Shown here piece by piece: positions 22,592 to 29,000 of a DNA stretch of 29,000 nt (the first letter of the stretch is position 1; the number at the start of each line of letters is the position of its first letter). Below the pieces are notes generated by a model. It did not search any database, had not been told where the DNA came from, and saw nothing but the letters and a program-made list of their open reading frames with translations. Source of the DNA: an uncultured Eubacteriales bacterium (GTDB taxonomy: Bacteria; Bacillota; Clostridia; Oscillospirales; Butyricicoccaceae); assembly GCA_934630445.1 (NCBI GenBank), contig CAKTWY010000007.1, forward strand, positions 1-29,000, given 5' to 3'. Both the position numbers and the translations under genes were made by a program.

Positions 22592-24076
22592 TTATTTTGC
22601 CCAGCCGAGCGAACGGGAGACTGCTTTCTGCCATCCGGCAAGCAGCGCTGAGCGCTCCTCTTCCTCCATGTGGGGCTCATAAAGTTTATCCAGTGTCCAA
22701 TGGGAGGATATCTCGGCCAGATCCTTCCAGAATCCGACCGCAAGCCCGGCGAGGTAAGCTGCGCCGAGTGCCGTTGTCTCGCGGATCATCGGCCTGCGCA
22801 GGCGAATGTTCATGATATCCGCCTGGAACTGCATCAGGAAGCTGTCCCGGCTGGCGCCGCCGTCCACTTTGAGTTCGTCCACCCGGATGCCGGTATCCGC
22901 TTCCACGGCGTCGAGCAGCTCTTTTGTCTGATACGCGGTAGACTCGACCGCCGCGCGGATGATATGCTCGCGCTTTGTTCCCCGCGTGATCCCGAGGATC
23001 GCCCCGCGCGCATACATATCCCAGTGCGGCGCGCCCAATCCCGTAAAGGCCGGTACAAAGTACACGCCGCCGTTATCCTTGATCTTGGAAGCAAAATACT
23101 CCGCGTCTCTCGACTCGGTGATGAAATGCATCTCATCCCTGAGCCACTGTACGACCGCTCCCCCGACGAACACGCTCCCTTCCACGGCGTAATTGATCCT
23201 GTCCTTCAGCCCGATGCCAATCGTGGTCAAAAGTCCGCTCTTCGACTGGCACGGCTCATTCCCGGTATTCATCAGGAGGAAACAGCCCGTTCCGTATGTA
23301 TTTTTCGCCATGCCGCGCTCGAAGCACGTCTGCCCGAACAGCGCGGCCTGCTGATCACCCGCGATACCGGCGATGGGTACTTCCACTCCCTGGATGTTGT
23401 ACGTGCCATATACCTCGCTCGAGCTCGCCACGCGCGGGAGCATGGAACGCGGAATGGAAAGCGCCGCAAGAATCTCCTCATCCCATTCCAGCGTATGGAT
23501 GTTGAACAGCATCGTTCTCGACGCGTTGGTATAGTCCGTCACATGTACGCGCCCACCCGTCATCTTCCAGATGAGCCATGTATCGACTGTGCCGAACAAA
23601 AGCTCACCGCGCTCGGCCTGCTCGCGCGCGCCGGGCACATTGTCGAGGATCCATTTGATTTTTGTTCCTGAAAAGTATGCGTCAACAATAAGTCCCGTGC
23701 TCTTTTGGATCTTCTCCGCCCAGCCGCGCGCAATCAGCTCCTCACAGATATCCGCCGTGCGGCGGCACTGCCAGACGATCGCGTTGTATACCGGCATGCC
23801 TGTGTTCTTATTCCACACGACTGTCGTCTCACGCTGGTTCGTGATGCCGATGGCCGCCATCTCTTCTGGAGAAACGCCGCTTTTAAACATCACCTCAAGC
23901 AGCACCGCGGTCTGCGAAGCGTAGATCTCCATCGGATCGTGTTCGACATACCCGGGCTTCGGATAATGCTGGGTGAACTCCTGTTGTCCAAGGGCAACGA
24001 TATTCTGCTCGTGATCGAAAAGGATCGCACGCGAACTTGTGGTGCCCTGGTCAAGCGCCATAACATATTTTTTCAC
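22592..24076 (-). CDS. glpK: Glycerol kinase
   Basis: This 494-residue protein starts at GTG 24076 with GGAGGG seven or so bases upstream; the frame runs 15 codons further without support. It carries MALDQGTTSSRAILFDHE, GITNQRETTVVWN, AIVWQCRRTADIC, GIAGDQQAALFGQ, KNTYGTGCFLLMNTG and DGGASRDSFLMQFQADI, all glycerol kinase signatures. It phosphorylates glycerol to sn-glycerol 3-phosphate. The HFYG-type loop with the HPr-phosphorylated histidine, found in Enterococcus and Bacillus enzymes just before the PIAG motif, is shortened here to EVYGTYNIQGVEVPIAG with no histidine. Control by the PTS is therefore unlikely. No glpF or glpD is adjacent. A hairpin repeat fills its upstream region. Confidence 0.96.
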   Translation of the reverse strand: MKKYVMALDQGTTSSRAILFDHEQNIVALGQQEFTQHYPKPGYVEHDPMEIYASQTAVLLEVMFKSGVSPEEMAAIGITNQRETTVVWNKNTGMPVYNAIVWQCRRTADICEELIARGWAEKIQKSTGLIVDAYFSGTKIKWILDNVPGAREQAERGELLFGTVDTWLIWKMTGGRVHVTDYTNASRTMLFNIHTLEWDEEILAALSIPRSMLPRVASSSEVYGTYNIQGVEVPIAGIAGDQQAALFGQTCFERGMAKNTYGTGCFLLMNTGNEPCQSKSGLLTTIGIGLKDRINYAVEGSVFVGGAVVQWLRDEMHFITESRDAEYFASKIKDNGGVYFVPAFTGLGAPHWDMYARGAILGITRGTKREHIIRAAVESTAYQTKELLDAVEADTGIRVDELKVDGGASRDSFLMQFQADIMNIRLRRPMIRETTALGAAYLAGLAVGFWKDLAEISSHWTLDKLYEPHMEEEERSALLAGWQKAVSRSLGWAK

Positions 24077-24413
24077 AGTATTCCCTCCGGTTTTCGTTAA
24101 AATCCGTATTATTCTGCGCACTAATATTCACTCCGCGCGGTCGAAGCGAAACGGCGATAAATTTGCAGGTATCATCGGCATGTGCCGTCTCAGACGGCAC
24201 GCCATGAAATTTCAGCGCATCGCCTCGGAGAGGCGATATGCGCGTGGTATAATAACCGCTTTGCGGTTATTATACCACAATGCCTCTTTTTTTGCATCCG
24301 CCATTTCCTCTTTTTTCATCATCTTGCGTAAGAAAAACCGCAGAACACACTATATTGTTGTGGTTTTTGTGGGTATATCCAAAAATTGGAATCTCTTTTT
24401 ATGCATTTTAATA
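24077..24413. other. Intergenic region upstream of glpK, mostly hairpin repeats
   Basis: Besides the three-hairpin element (24182-24278) I see no coding region here. An extended -10 motif, TGGTATAAT, occurs on both strands inside the third hairpin and could serve glpK (minus strand). Segments GCGATAAATTT (24154-24164) and AAATTTCAGCGCATCGC (24207-24223) flank the first hairpin as partial inverted repeats. Confidence 0.4.
24182..24278. repeat. Tandem array of three perfect or near-perfect hairpins (REP-like element)
   Basis: Hairpin A is GTGCCGTC-TCA-GACGGCAC (24182-24200). Hairpin B is GCGCAT-CGCCTC-GGA-GAGGCG-AT-ATGCGC (24215-24243). Hairpin C follows with no gap: 16-base arms beginning GTGGTATAATAACCGC around a TTT loop (24244-24278). 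The B-plus-C plan, a GC hairpin followed by an AT-rich hairpin with a three-base loop, recurs at 20742-20810. This suggests a dispersed intergenic repeat family. Confidence 0.7.
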
Positions 24414-24462
24414 TTTACAAAAGGGTAACAAAATGGTAACATAGTGATGTCGTTATTGTAAC
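24414..24462 (+). promoter_or_regulatory. Promoter region with 11-bp-phased direct repeats (OmpR/WalR-type operator candidate)
   Basis: GGTAAC occurs at 24424-24429 and 24435-24440 with a five-base spacer. A related TGTAAC lies at 24457-24462, exactly two more 11-bp steps on, and ATTTAC lies one step before (24413-24418). TTTACA (24414-24419) and TAACAT (24437-24442), 17 bp apart, could be the promoter itself. Hexamer-N5-hexamer direct repeats are the usual binding pattern of PhoB/WalR-type response regulators. Confidence 0.5.
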
Positions 24463-24577
24463 ACAGACGAAACATGCCAAATTTAACTGCAGGGAGTGAA
24501 CCGTTCATCCGCCGCCGTTTTTACGCAGCCCGGCGCGCGGGCCGATTGGCAACATCAACAGGAGGATATTTTTACTT

Positions 24578-25414
24578 ATGAACAAGGTTTTGAAGCTTAC
24601 ATTTGCCGCGGCTGCAGCCGCTATGATATTTACCGTCTCTGCCTTTGCGGCAGACGGCATTTCCGCCAAAGTTACCGGCAGCAGTGTCAATCTCCGTTCC
24701 CAGCCTTCGCTTGAAGCGTCCGTTCTTCTTCAGGCCGCTGAAAATGAGGAAATCACGGTTCTCTCTACGGACAACAGCGAATGGTACCAGGTCGTCTGTC
24801 AGGGCTCCACAGGCTATATGTCCTCTGAGTATATCCAGCTTTCCGATGCGGTGTTCGTAACGGGGTCTGTCGTCAATCTGCGTGCAACGCCGAGTCTCGA
24901 CGGCGAGATTATCGCCAAGGTGACTGCCGGCAAGCAGTTAAAGCTCCTCGAAAGCGGCGCTGAATGGTCCAAGGTGCAGGGCGAAACGCTTACGGGCTAT
25001 ATCGCCTCCGAATACCTCAGTACGGAAAAGCCGAAGGCCAGCTCCAAAGCGGCAGATGTTATCGCGTTTGCCAAAAAGTACCTTGGCACAAAATATGTCT
25101 ATGGCGGCAGCTCTCCGAAAGGATTTGACTGCTCCGGCTTCACTTCGTATGTTTTCAAAAATTTTGATATCTCCCTTTCGCGCAGCTCGAAAGCGCAGTA
25201 TGCCAACACTACGCATGTCAAGCGCAGCGAGCTTCAGCCGGGCGATCTTCTGTTCTTCCGCTCCCCCGGCTCCAAAAGCGTCGGCCATGTTGGCATTTAT
25301 ATCGGCGACAACCAGATGATCCACGCTTCCTCCCCGGGTGATGTGGTCAAAATCGACACCATCGCTTCCGGTTATTACAACACCTATTATGTAGGCGCTT
25401 CGCGCGTACTTTGA
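24578..25414 (+). CDS. Secreted SH3b-SH3b-NlpC/P60 cell-wall endopeptidase
   Basis: The 278-residue protein lies behind AGGAGG. Residues 1-24 form a signal peptide ending SAFA-AD. Two bacterial SH3 domains follow (about 28-86 and 90-148; SVNLRSQPSLEA and VVNLRATPSLDG), then an NlpC/P60 domain (~155-278). The catalytic residues are Cys185 (FDCSGF), His237 (GHVGIY) and His249 (MIHASS). Such enzymes cut D-Glu-meso-DAP or related stem-peptide bonds during growth or separation. It is a single-gene unit with its own terminator, and direct repeats upstream suggest two-component control. Confidence 0.94.
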   Translation: MNKVLKLTFAAAAAAMIFTVSAFAADGISAKVTGSSVNLRSQPSLEASVLLQAAENEEITVLSTDNSEWYQVVCQGSTGYMSSEYIQLSDAVFVTGSVVNLRATPSLDGEIIAKVTAGKQLKLLESGAEWSKVQGETLTGYIASEYLSTEKPKASSKAADVIAFAKKYLGTKYVYGGSSPKGFDCSGFTSYVFKNFDISLSRSSKAQYANTTHVKRSELQPGDLLFFRSPGSKSVGHVGIYIGDNQMIHASSPGDVVKIDTIASGYYNTYYVGASRVL

Positions 25415-25430
25415 ATTTTGACACACCCTT

Positions 25431-25464
25431 GGCCGTTCCCGCTTTTTCGGGAGCGGCCTTTTTT
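25431..25464 (+). terminator. Intrinsic terminator after the NlpC/P60 gene
   Basis: GGCCGTTCCCG and CGGGAGCGGCC pair around a CTTTTT loop, with one T-G wobble. A TTTTTT run follows, 17 bp past the stop codon. Confidence 0.92.
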
Positions 25465-25555
25465 CTCCGTTTGCCGGCCGTGTGCAACATGTACCGGATG
25501 TTTGTTTGGTTTTTAAGAAAGTTTAAGTTTACAAACGGCGCATTTTCTGCAATAA

Positions 25556-25561
25556 TATAAT
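25556..25561 (+). promoter_or_regulatory. -10 element of the acetate kinase gene
   Basis: A perfect TATAAT lies 35 bp before the ATG. No good -35 is found at 16-18 bp; TTTACA (25528-25533) is 22 bp away. Confidence 0.4.
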
Positions 25562-25596
25562 GTTGTGATAAGAATTTATTATTGGGGGAAACCGTT

Positions 25597-26805
25597 ATGT
25601 TAATCCTTGTGATCAACGCCGGCAGTTCGTCGATCAAGTACCAGCTCATCGATATGGAAACCGAAAAGCCTGTAGCCAAAGGCCTTTGCGAACGCATCGG
25701 TATCGACGGACGCATCACACATCAGGTTGGCGGGCAGAAATATATTTACGATACGCCGCTGAAAAATCATGCGGCTGCATTTTCAAACCTTGTTTCCATC
25801 CTCTCCGAAGGGGAAAACGCCGTCATCCGCAGCATGAACGATGTCACCGCCATCGGCCATCGCATGGTCACCGGTTGTGAGACCTACAGAGGTTCCGTTG
25901 CGATCGACAGCGACGTGATGCAGTTCTTAAATGATACGATCGAGATCGCTCCCCTCCACGCGCCGGCAATGATCGAGGCCGTACGCGCCTGCGGTGAAGT
26001 CTTTGGCAAGGACAAGCTGCAGGTCGCGGTGTTCGACGCCTCGTTCCACATCACGATGGAACCGAAGGCATTCCTTTACGCGCTGCCGTACGAATACTAT
26101 ACGAAGTACGGCTACCGCAAATGGGGCTATCACGGCAATTCCTACCGCTATGTAGCCAGCCGTCTGGAGTCGCTTTGCGGCAAGCCGGCCGACTCACTGA
26201 AAGTGGTCGCCTGCCACCTTGGGAACGGCTCCTCCGTCGCGGCAATCGACGGTGGGAAATCTGTCGACACCTCCATGGGCTACACTCCGCTCGACGGCTT
26301 GATGATGGGCACGCGTACAGGCGCGCTTGATCCGTCGCTCATCAGCCACATCGCAGCAAAGGAAAACCTCAGCATCGCCGAAGTGGACACGCTCCTGAAT
26401 AAAAAGTCGGGCTTTCTCGGCATTTCAGGTGTCTCGAGCGATTCGCGCGACATCGAGCAGGCCGCGAATGGCGGCAACGAGCGCGCGCGCATCTGCCTGG
26501 AGATGTTCGCCTATCAGGTCAAGCGCTACATCGGCGCTTATACGGCCGCTATGAACGGCGTGGACGTGATTACCTTCTCCGGCGGCATCGGGGAAAATTC
26601 CGCCTCTACGCGCGCGGCGATCCTCTCCGACCTCTCTTTCTTCGGCATCGAGCTCGATGAGGAAAAGAACGCCGACCGTTCACAGCCCGAGCGTGAGATC
26701 TCAAAGGCCGGTTCCCGCGTAAAGATCTGGATCGTTCCGACAAACGAAGAGATCATCATCGCGCGCGACACTTATGCGATCTTTCAGGCACAGAACAAGG
26801 GCTGA
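25597..26805 (+). CDS. ackA: Acetate kinase, divergent member of the acetate/propionate kinase family
   Basis: The protein has 402 residues from ATG 25597 (GGGGGA before it). ATP and substrate residues known from the Methanosarcina enzyme have equivalents: Asn7 in VINAGSSSIKYQL, Arg89 in GHRM, His121 in APLHAP, Asp147 in VFDASFH, His179 in GYHGNS, the histidine of CHLGNGSS, the arginine of GTRTGALDP and the glutamate of TNEEIIIARD. The usual HRVVHGG reads HRMVTGC, and the GFHGTSH motif reads GYHGNSY, so the second histidine is Tyr183. It would interconvert acetate + ATP and acetyl phosphate. Phosphotransacetylase is not adjacent. Propionate or another short acid could be the true substrate. 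Confidence 0.9.
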   Translation: MLILVINAGSSSIKYQLIDMETEKPVAKGLCERIGIDGRITHQVGGQKYIYDTPLKNHAAAFSNLVSILSEGENAVIRSMNDVTAIGHRMVTGCETYRGSVAIDSDVMQFLNDTIEIAPLHAPAMIEAVRACGEVFGKDKLQVAVFDASFHITMEPKAFLYALPYEYYTKYGYRKWGYHGNSYRYVASRLESLCGKPADSLKVVACHLGNGSSVAAIDGGKSVDTSMGYTPLDGLMMGTRTGALDPSLISHIAAKENLSIAEVDTLLNKKSGFLGISGVSSDSRDIEQAANGGNERARICLEMFAYQVKRYIGAYTAAMNGVDVITFSGGIGENSASTRAAILSDLSFFGIELDEEKNADRSQPEREISKAGSRVKIWIVPTNEEIIIARDTYAIFQAQNKG

Positions 26806-26823
26806 TCTCTGAACAAATTGTAA

Positions 26824-26869
26824 AAATCGCCGCGGCAGGCTGTAATCTTTGCTGCGGCGATTTACTTTT
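26824..26869 (+). terminator. Intrinsic terminator after ackA
   Basis: AAATCGCCGCGGCA pairs with TGCTGCGGCGATTT (14 bp, one wobble) around an 11-12-base loop. The T tract after it is short (ACTTTTG), so efficiency is uncertain. Confidence 0.75.
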
Positions 26870-26908
26870 GTGATTTACAGTGTTAAAATGGAACGTGAGG
26901 TGAGCGGT

Positions 26909-27208
26909 ATGAACGCCAAGCTGAAAGACAAAAAAATGGACGCGCTTTTTGAAGCCATACTCGGCCTGAAAACAGTCGACGAATGTTATGATTTTTTTGA
27001 AGATTTGTGCACCATTGCGGAGCTGATCGCCATGGAACAGCGCTTCCAGGTCGCACTGATGCTCGACCAGGGCAAGGTCTACAGCGATATCGTTAAGGAA
27101 ACGGGCGCTTCTACCGCTACGATCAGCCGCGTCAACCGTTCGCTTGTCTACGGAAACGACGGGTACCGAAAAGCGATTGAAAGGCTGAAAGAAAATGGAA
27201 GCATATAG
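26909..27208 (+). CDS. YerC/YecD-family TrpR-like DNA-binding protein
   Basis: This 99-residue protein has a TrpR-like fold: an N-terminal helical part (LFEAILGLKTVDECYDFFEDLCTIAELIAMEQRFQVALML) and a helix-turn-helix (YSDIVKETGASTATISRVNRSL). Length and motif match YerC of Firmicutes. ATG 26909 is chosen for GAGGTG six bases upstream; ATG 26888 is also in frame. It overlaps the next gene by 14 bp, so the two are co-expressed. Its regulon is unknown; tryptophan sensing should not be assumed. Confidence 0.87.
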   Translation: MNAKLKDKKMDALFEAILGLKTVDECYDFFEDLCTIAELIAMEQRFQVALMLDQGKVYSDIVKETGASTATISRVNRSLVYGNDGYRKAIERLKENGSI

Positions 27209-27947
27209 TGCCCTTGCAGCGCACTATGATGCGCTGACCGATGACGTGCAGTACGATGCCTGGGCCGACTATGCCGAGCATATTTTTGTGCGGCTGGGCG
27301 TTTCGCCCAAACTCGTGCTCGACCTTGCCTGCGGCACAGGGAGCCTTTCTCTGCGCATGGCGCAGCGCGGCTATGAGATGATCGGGGTCGACCTCTCCCC
27401 CGATATGCTCGCCGCCGCGGCGGAAAAGGCGTACGCATTCGAGCCGGAGCGCCGGCCGATCTTCCTCTGTCAGGACATGGCGCAGCTCGACCTGTATGGA
27501 ACGATCGACGCGGCGCTCTGCTGCCTGGACAGCGTGAATTATGTTACGGACGAAAACGCGCTTGCGCGCGCCTTTTCCCGTGTGAGCCTGTTTTTGAATC
27601 CGGGAGGCGTGTTCCTCTTCGACGTCAACACAGAGTTTAAGCTCAAGGGGCTTGACCGGCAGGCCTTTGTACGCGACACCGAACAGGTATACTGTATCTG
27701 GCAGGCGTTTTATAACCCAAGGAGCCGGCTGTGCCGCTATGTCTTCGATCTGTTTGAACGCGGCGAAGACGGGCTTTATGAGCGTTTTCGCGAGGAGCAT
27801 CGCGAGCGCGCATATTCGGCTGAAAAACTCACATCCTTGCTCTGTCAGGCTGGCCTGACGCCGGTCGGCGTCTACGGGGCCTTCTCCGACAAAGCGCCGG
27901 CAAAGGATGAGGAACGCATCTTTCTTGCGGCGCGTAAACCGCAGTAA
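27195..27947 (+). CDS. Class I SAM-dependent methyltransferase
   Basis: The 250-residue protein starts inside the end of the YerC-like gene. SAM-binding motif I is VLDLACGTGSLSLRMA (~41-56), motif II GVDLSPDMLAAA and motif III/IV region DAALCCLDSVNYV. The N-terminal YSALAAHYDALTDDVQYDAWADY is typical of small-molecule or protein methyltransferases of unknown specificity common in Clostridia. No RNA-binding or other domain is seen. Co-expression with a YerC-like regulator and Hsp33 gives no clear substrate. Confidence 0.88.
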   Translation: MEAYSALAAHYDALTDDVQYDAWADYAEHIFVRLGVSPKLVLDLACGTGSLSLRMAQRGYEMIGVDLSPDMLAAAAEKAYAFEPERRPIFLCQDMAQLDLYGTIDAALCCLDSVNYVTDENALARAFSRVSLFLNPGGVFLFDVNTEFKLKGLDRQAFVRDTEQVYCIWQAFYNPRSRLCRYVFDLFERGEDGLYERFREEHRERAYSAEKLTSLLCQAGLTPVGVYGAFSDKAPAKDEERIFLAARKPQ

Positions 27948-27969
27948 TTGATAAAAGGAGCCTATCATC

Positions 27970-28860
27970 GTGCAGGACAAAAATGATATTCTGATCCGCG
28001 GCGTTACGACCGACGGCACTGTGCGCTTTATCGGCGTCACTTCGACGGGCATTGTCGAGCGCGCGCGCGAAATTCACCACCTGCTCCCCCTTGCTACCGC
28101 AGCGCTCGGACGCGCGCTTACGGCCGCTTCCATGATGGGTGCGGAGCTCAAAGGCCAGGGCAGTTCTCTTACCATCCAGATCAGGGGCGGCGGCCCGCTC
28201 GGCAGCATCACTGTCGTGTCGGACAATGCCGGCAACGTGCGCGGCTATCTGCAAAACGGCGGTGTGGAGCTGCCTCTCCGGCCGGACGGCAAGCTTGACG
28301 TCGGCTCCGGCGTAGGCGCAGACGGCACGCTCACGGTTATTAAAGATCTGAACATGCGTGAGCCGTTTGTCGGAACGATTGGTCTGGTCGGCGGCGAGAT
28401 AGCCGAGGATATTGCCGCTTATTATGCCGAAAGCGAACAGATTCCTTCTTCCTGCGCACTCGGGGTGCTCGTCGGAAGAGATATGCATGTACGCGCAGCG
28501 GGCGGCTTTCTCATCGAGCTTCTGCCCGGCGCTACGGAGGAAACGGTGACTGCTCTTGAGTCTTCGCTGGCCGAGCTCCCCCCTGTTACGGCCATGCTGG
28601 ATGACGGGCTCAGCATGGAAGACATTCTCTCCCGCGCTTTATCAAAATTTACTCTTGACATCCTGAGCCGTGATGTAGTAAAGTATAAATGCGCTTGCGG
28701 CAGGGATAAGGTTGCAAGGGCTCTGATCAGTTTGGGTGCCGAAGAGCTTTCTTCCATGGCGGACGAAAAGCCCGTCAGTGAGGTGACGTGTCAGTTCTGT
28801 GACGCGGTCTATTGCTTCACATCGGACGAATTGCACGAACTTATCAAAAGTGCAAAATAG
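27970..28860 (+). CDS. hslO: Hsp33 redox-regulated chaperone
   Basis: The 296-residue protein starts at GTG 27970, with AAAGGAG upstream. The N-terminal domain contains TATAALGRALTAASMMG and LTIQIRGGGPLGSITVVSDNAGNVRGYLQN; then comes GKLDVGSGVGADGTLTVIKDL. The C-terminal zinc site is complete: Cys241 and Cys243 (CAC) and Cys274 and Cys277 (CQFC). In this family oxidation releases zinc and turns on holdase activity under oxidative stress. It lies 22 bp after the methyltransferase, probably in one operon. Confidence 0.96.
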   Translation: MQDKNDILIRGVTTDGTVRFIGVTSTGIVERAREIHHLLPLATAALGRALTAASMMGAELKGQGSSLTIQIRGGGPLGSITVVSDNAGNVRGYLQNGGVELPLRPDGKLDVGSGVGADGTLTVIKDLNMREPFVGTIGLVGGEIAEDIAAYYAESEQIPSSCALGVLVGRDMHVRAAGGFLIELLPGATEETVTALESSLAELPPVTAMLDDGLSMEDILSRALSKFTLDILSRDVVKYKCACGRDKVARALISLGAEELSSMADEKPVSEVTCQFCDAVYCFTSDELHELIKSAK

Positions 28861-28873
28861 TTCCAGAAAGTTC

Positions 28874-28902
28874 TTGACACACGATTGAATTTGCGGTATA
28901 AT
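28874..28902 (+). promoter_or_regulatory. Consensus sigma-A promoter for tRNA-Val(UAC)
   Basis: Perfect TTGACA (28874-28879) and perfect TATAAT (28897-28902) are spaced exactly 17 bp. The start would be near 28909, about 15 bp before the tRNA. Confidence 0.93.
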
Positions 28903-28923
28903 AAATTTCGCCGCTGATTCAAT

Positions 28924-28999
28924 GGGAGCATAGCTCAGCTGGGAGAGCACCTGCCTTACAAGCAGGGGGTCACAGGTTCGAGCCCTGTTGTTCCCACCA
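28924..28999 (+). tRNA. tRNA-Val (anticodon UAC)
   Basis: This is a 76-nt cloverleaf with CCA encoded. The acceptor is GGGAGCA/TGTTCCC. The anticodon stem CCTGC/GCAGG holds the loop CTTACAA (anticodon TAC in DNA). The T-arm is ACAGG-TTCGAGC-CCTGT and the discriminator is A. It may be the first of a tRNA cluster continuing past the window. Confidence 0.95.
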
Positions 29000-29000
29000 T

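Noticed and set aside
1..29000. CRISPR arrays, insertion sequences, phage genes, toxin-antitoxin or secondary-metabolite clusters
   Set aside because: No regularly spaced repeats, transposase or integrase motifs, or cluster enzymes were seen on either strand.

Overview
This window is a GC-rich, gene-dense stretch of a bacterial chromosome. It most likely comes from an anaerobic Clostridia-type Firmicute of the Oscillospirales or Christensenellales kind, but genus cannot be read from the sequence. Support for this comes from a T-box leader, ferredoxin-dependent 2-oxoacid oxidoreductase genes, Rex, a YerC/TrpR-like regulator, an SH3b-NlpC/P60 wall hydrolase, strong AGGAGG-type ribosome binding sites and frequent GTG/TTG starts. 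I see no phage, IS element, CRISPR array or rRNA. Almost everything is core metabolism or housekeeping, so the interest lies in regulation.

Layout. (a) 1-2600, minus strand: a P-loop ATPase, VorD ferredoxin, VorB and the start of VorA, behind a T-box leader whose specifier reads GUC (valine). (b) 2600-7075, plus: an OmpR-type response regulator, a large multi-spanning histidine kinase and a processive family 2 glycosyltransferase, packed as one operon. (c) 7080-8560, minus: NfeD and an SPFH/stomatin protein. (d) 8725-10990, plus: a two-domain SIS sugar isomerase and a BadF/GlcNAc-kinase-type kinase, behind a strong promoter whose -10 box lies in a 10-bp inverted repeat. (e) 11100-15417: polA-rimI-tsaD with overlapping stop and start codons. 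(f) 15418-19733: an intergenic stretch with three clustered DnaA-box-like sites, then aconitase, isocitrate dehydrogenase and the redox repressor Rex. (g) 19753-22310: a small HEAT-repeat protein (minus), then MarR and a MATE exporter (plus). (h) 22315-24280, minus: tRNA-Val(CAC) and glpK, with a three-hairpin repeat upstream of glpK. (i) 24414-28860, plus: a secreted SH3b-NlpC/P60 protein, a divergent acetate kinase, a YerC-like regulator, a SAM methyltransferase and Hsp33. (j) 28874-28999: tRNA-Val(UAC) behind a perfect sigma-A promoter.

How the genes may work together. The valine T-box suggests that the 2-oxoisovalerate oxidoreductase is switched on when tRNA-Val is uncharged. That fits a biosynthetic role (reductive carboxylation of isobutyryl-CoA) better than valine breakdown. 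Aconitase plus isocitrate dehydrogenase would feed 2-oxoglutarate and glutamate synthesis, with the NADH sensor Rex in the same transcription unit. The MarR-MATE pair looks like a self-regulated export module. The two-component system and glycosyltransferase probably control or make a surface polysaccharide. No wholly new multi-gene system is evident. The best leads are the valine T-box/VOR logic, the operator-like repeats at promoters, and the modular hairpin elements.
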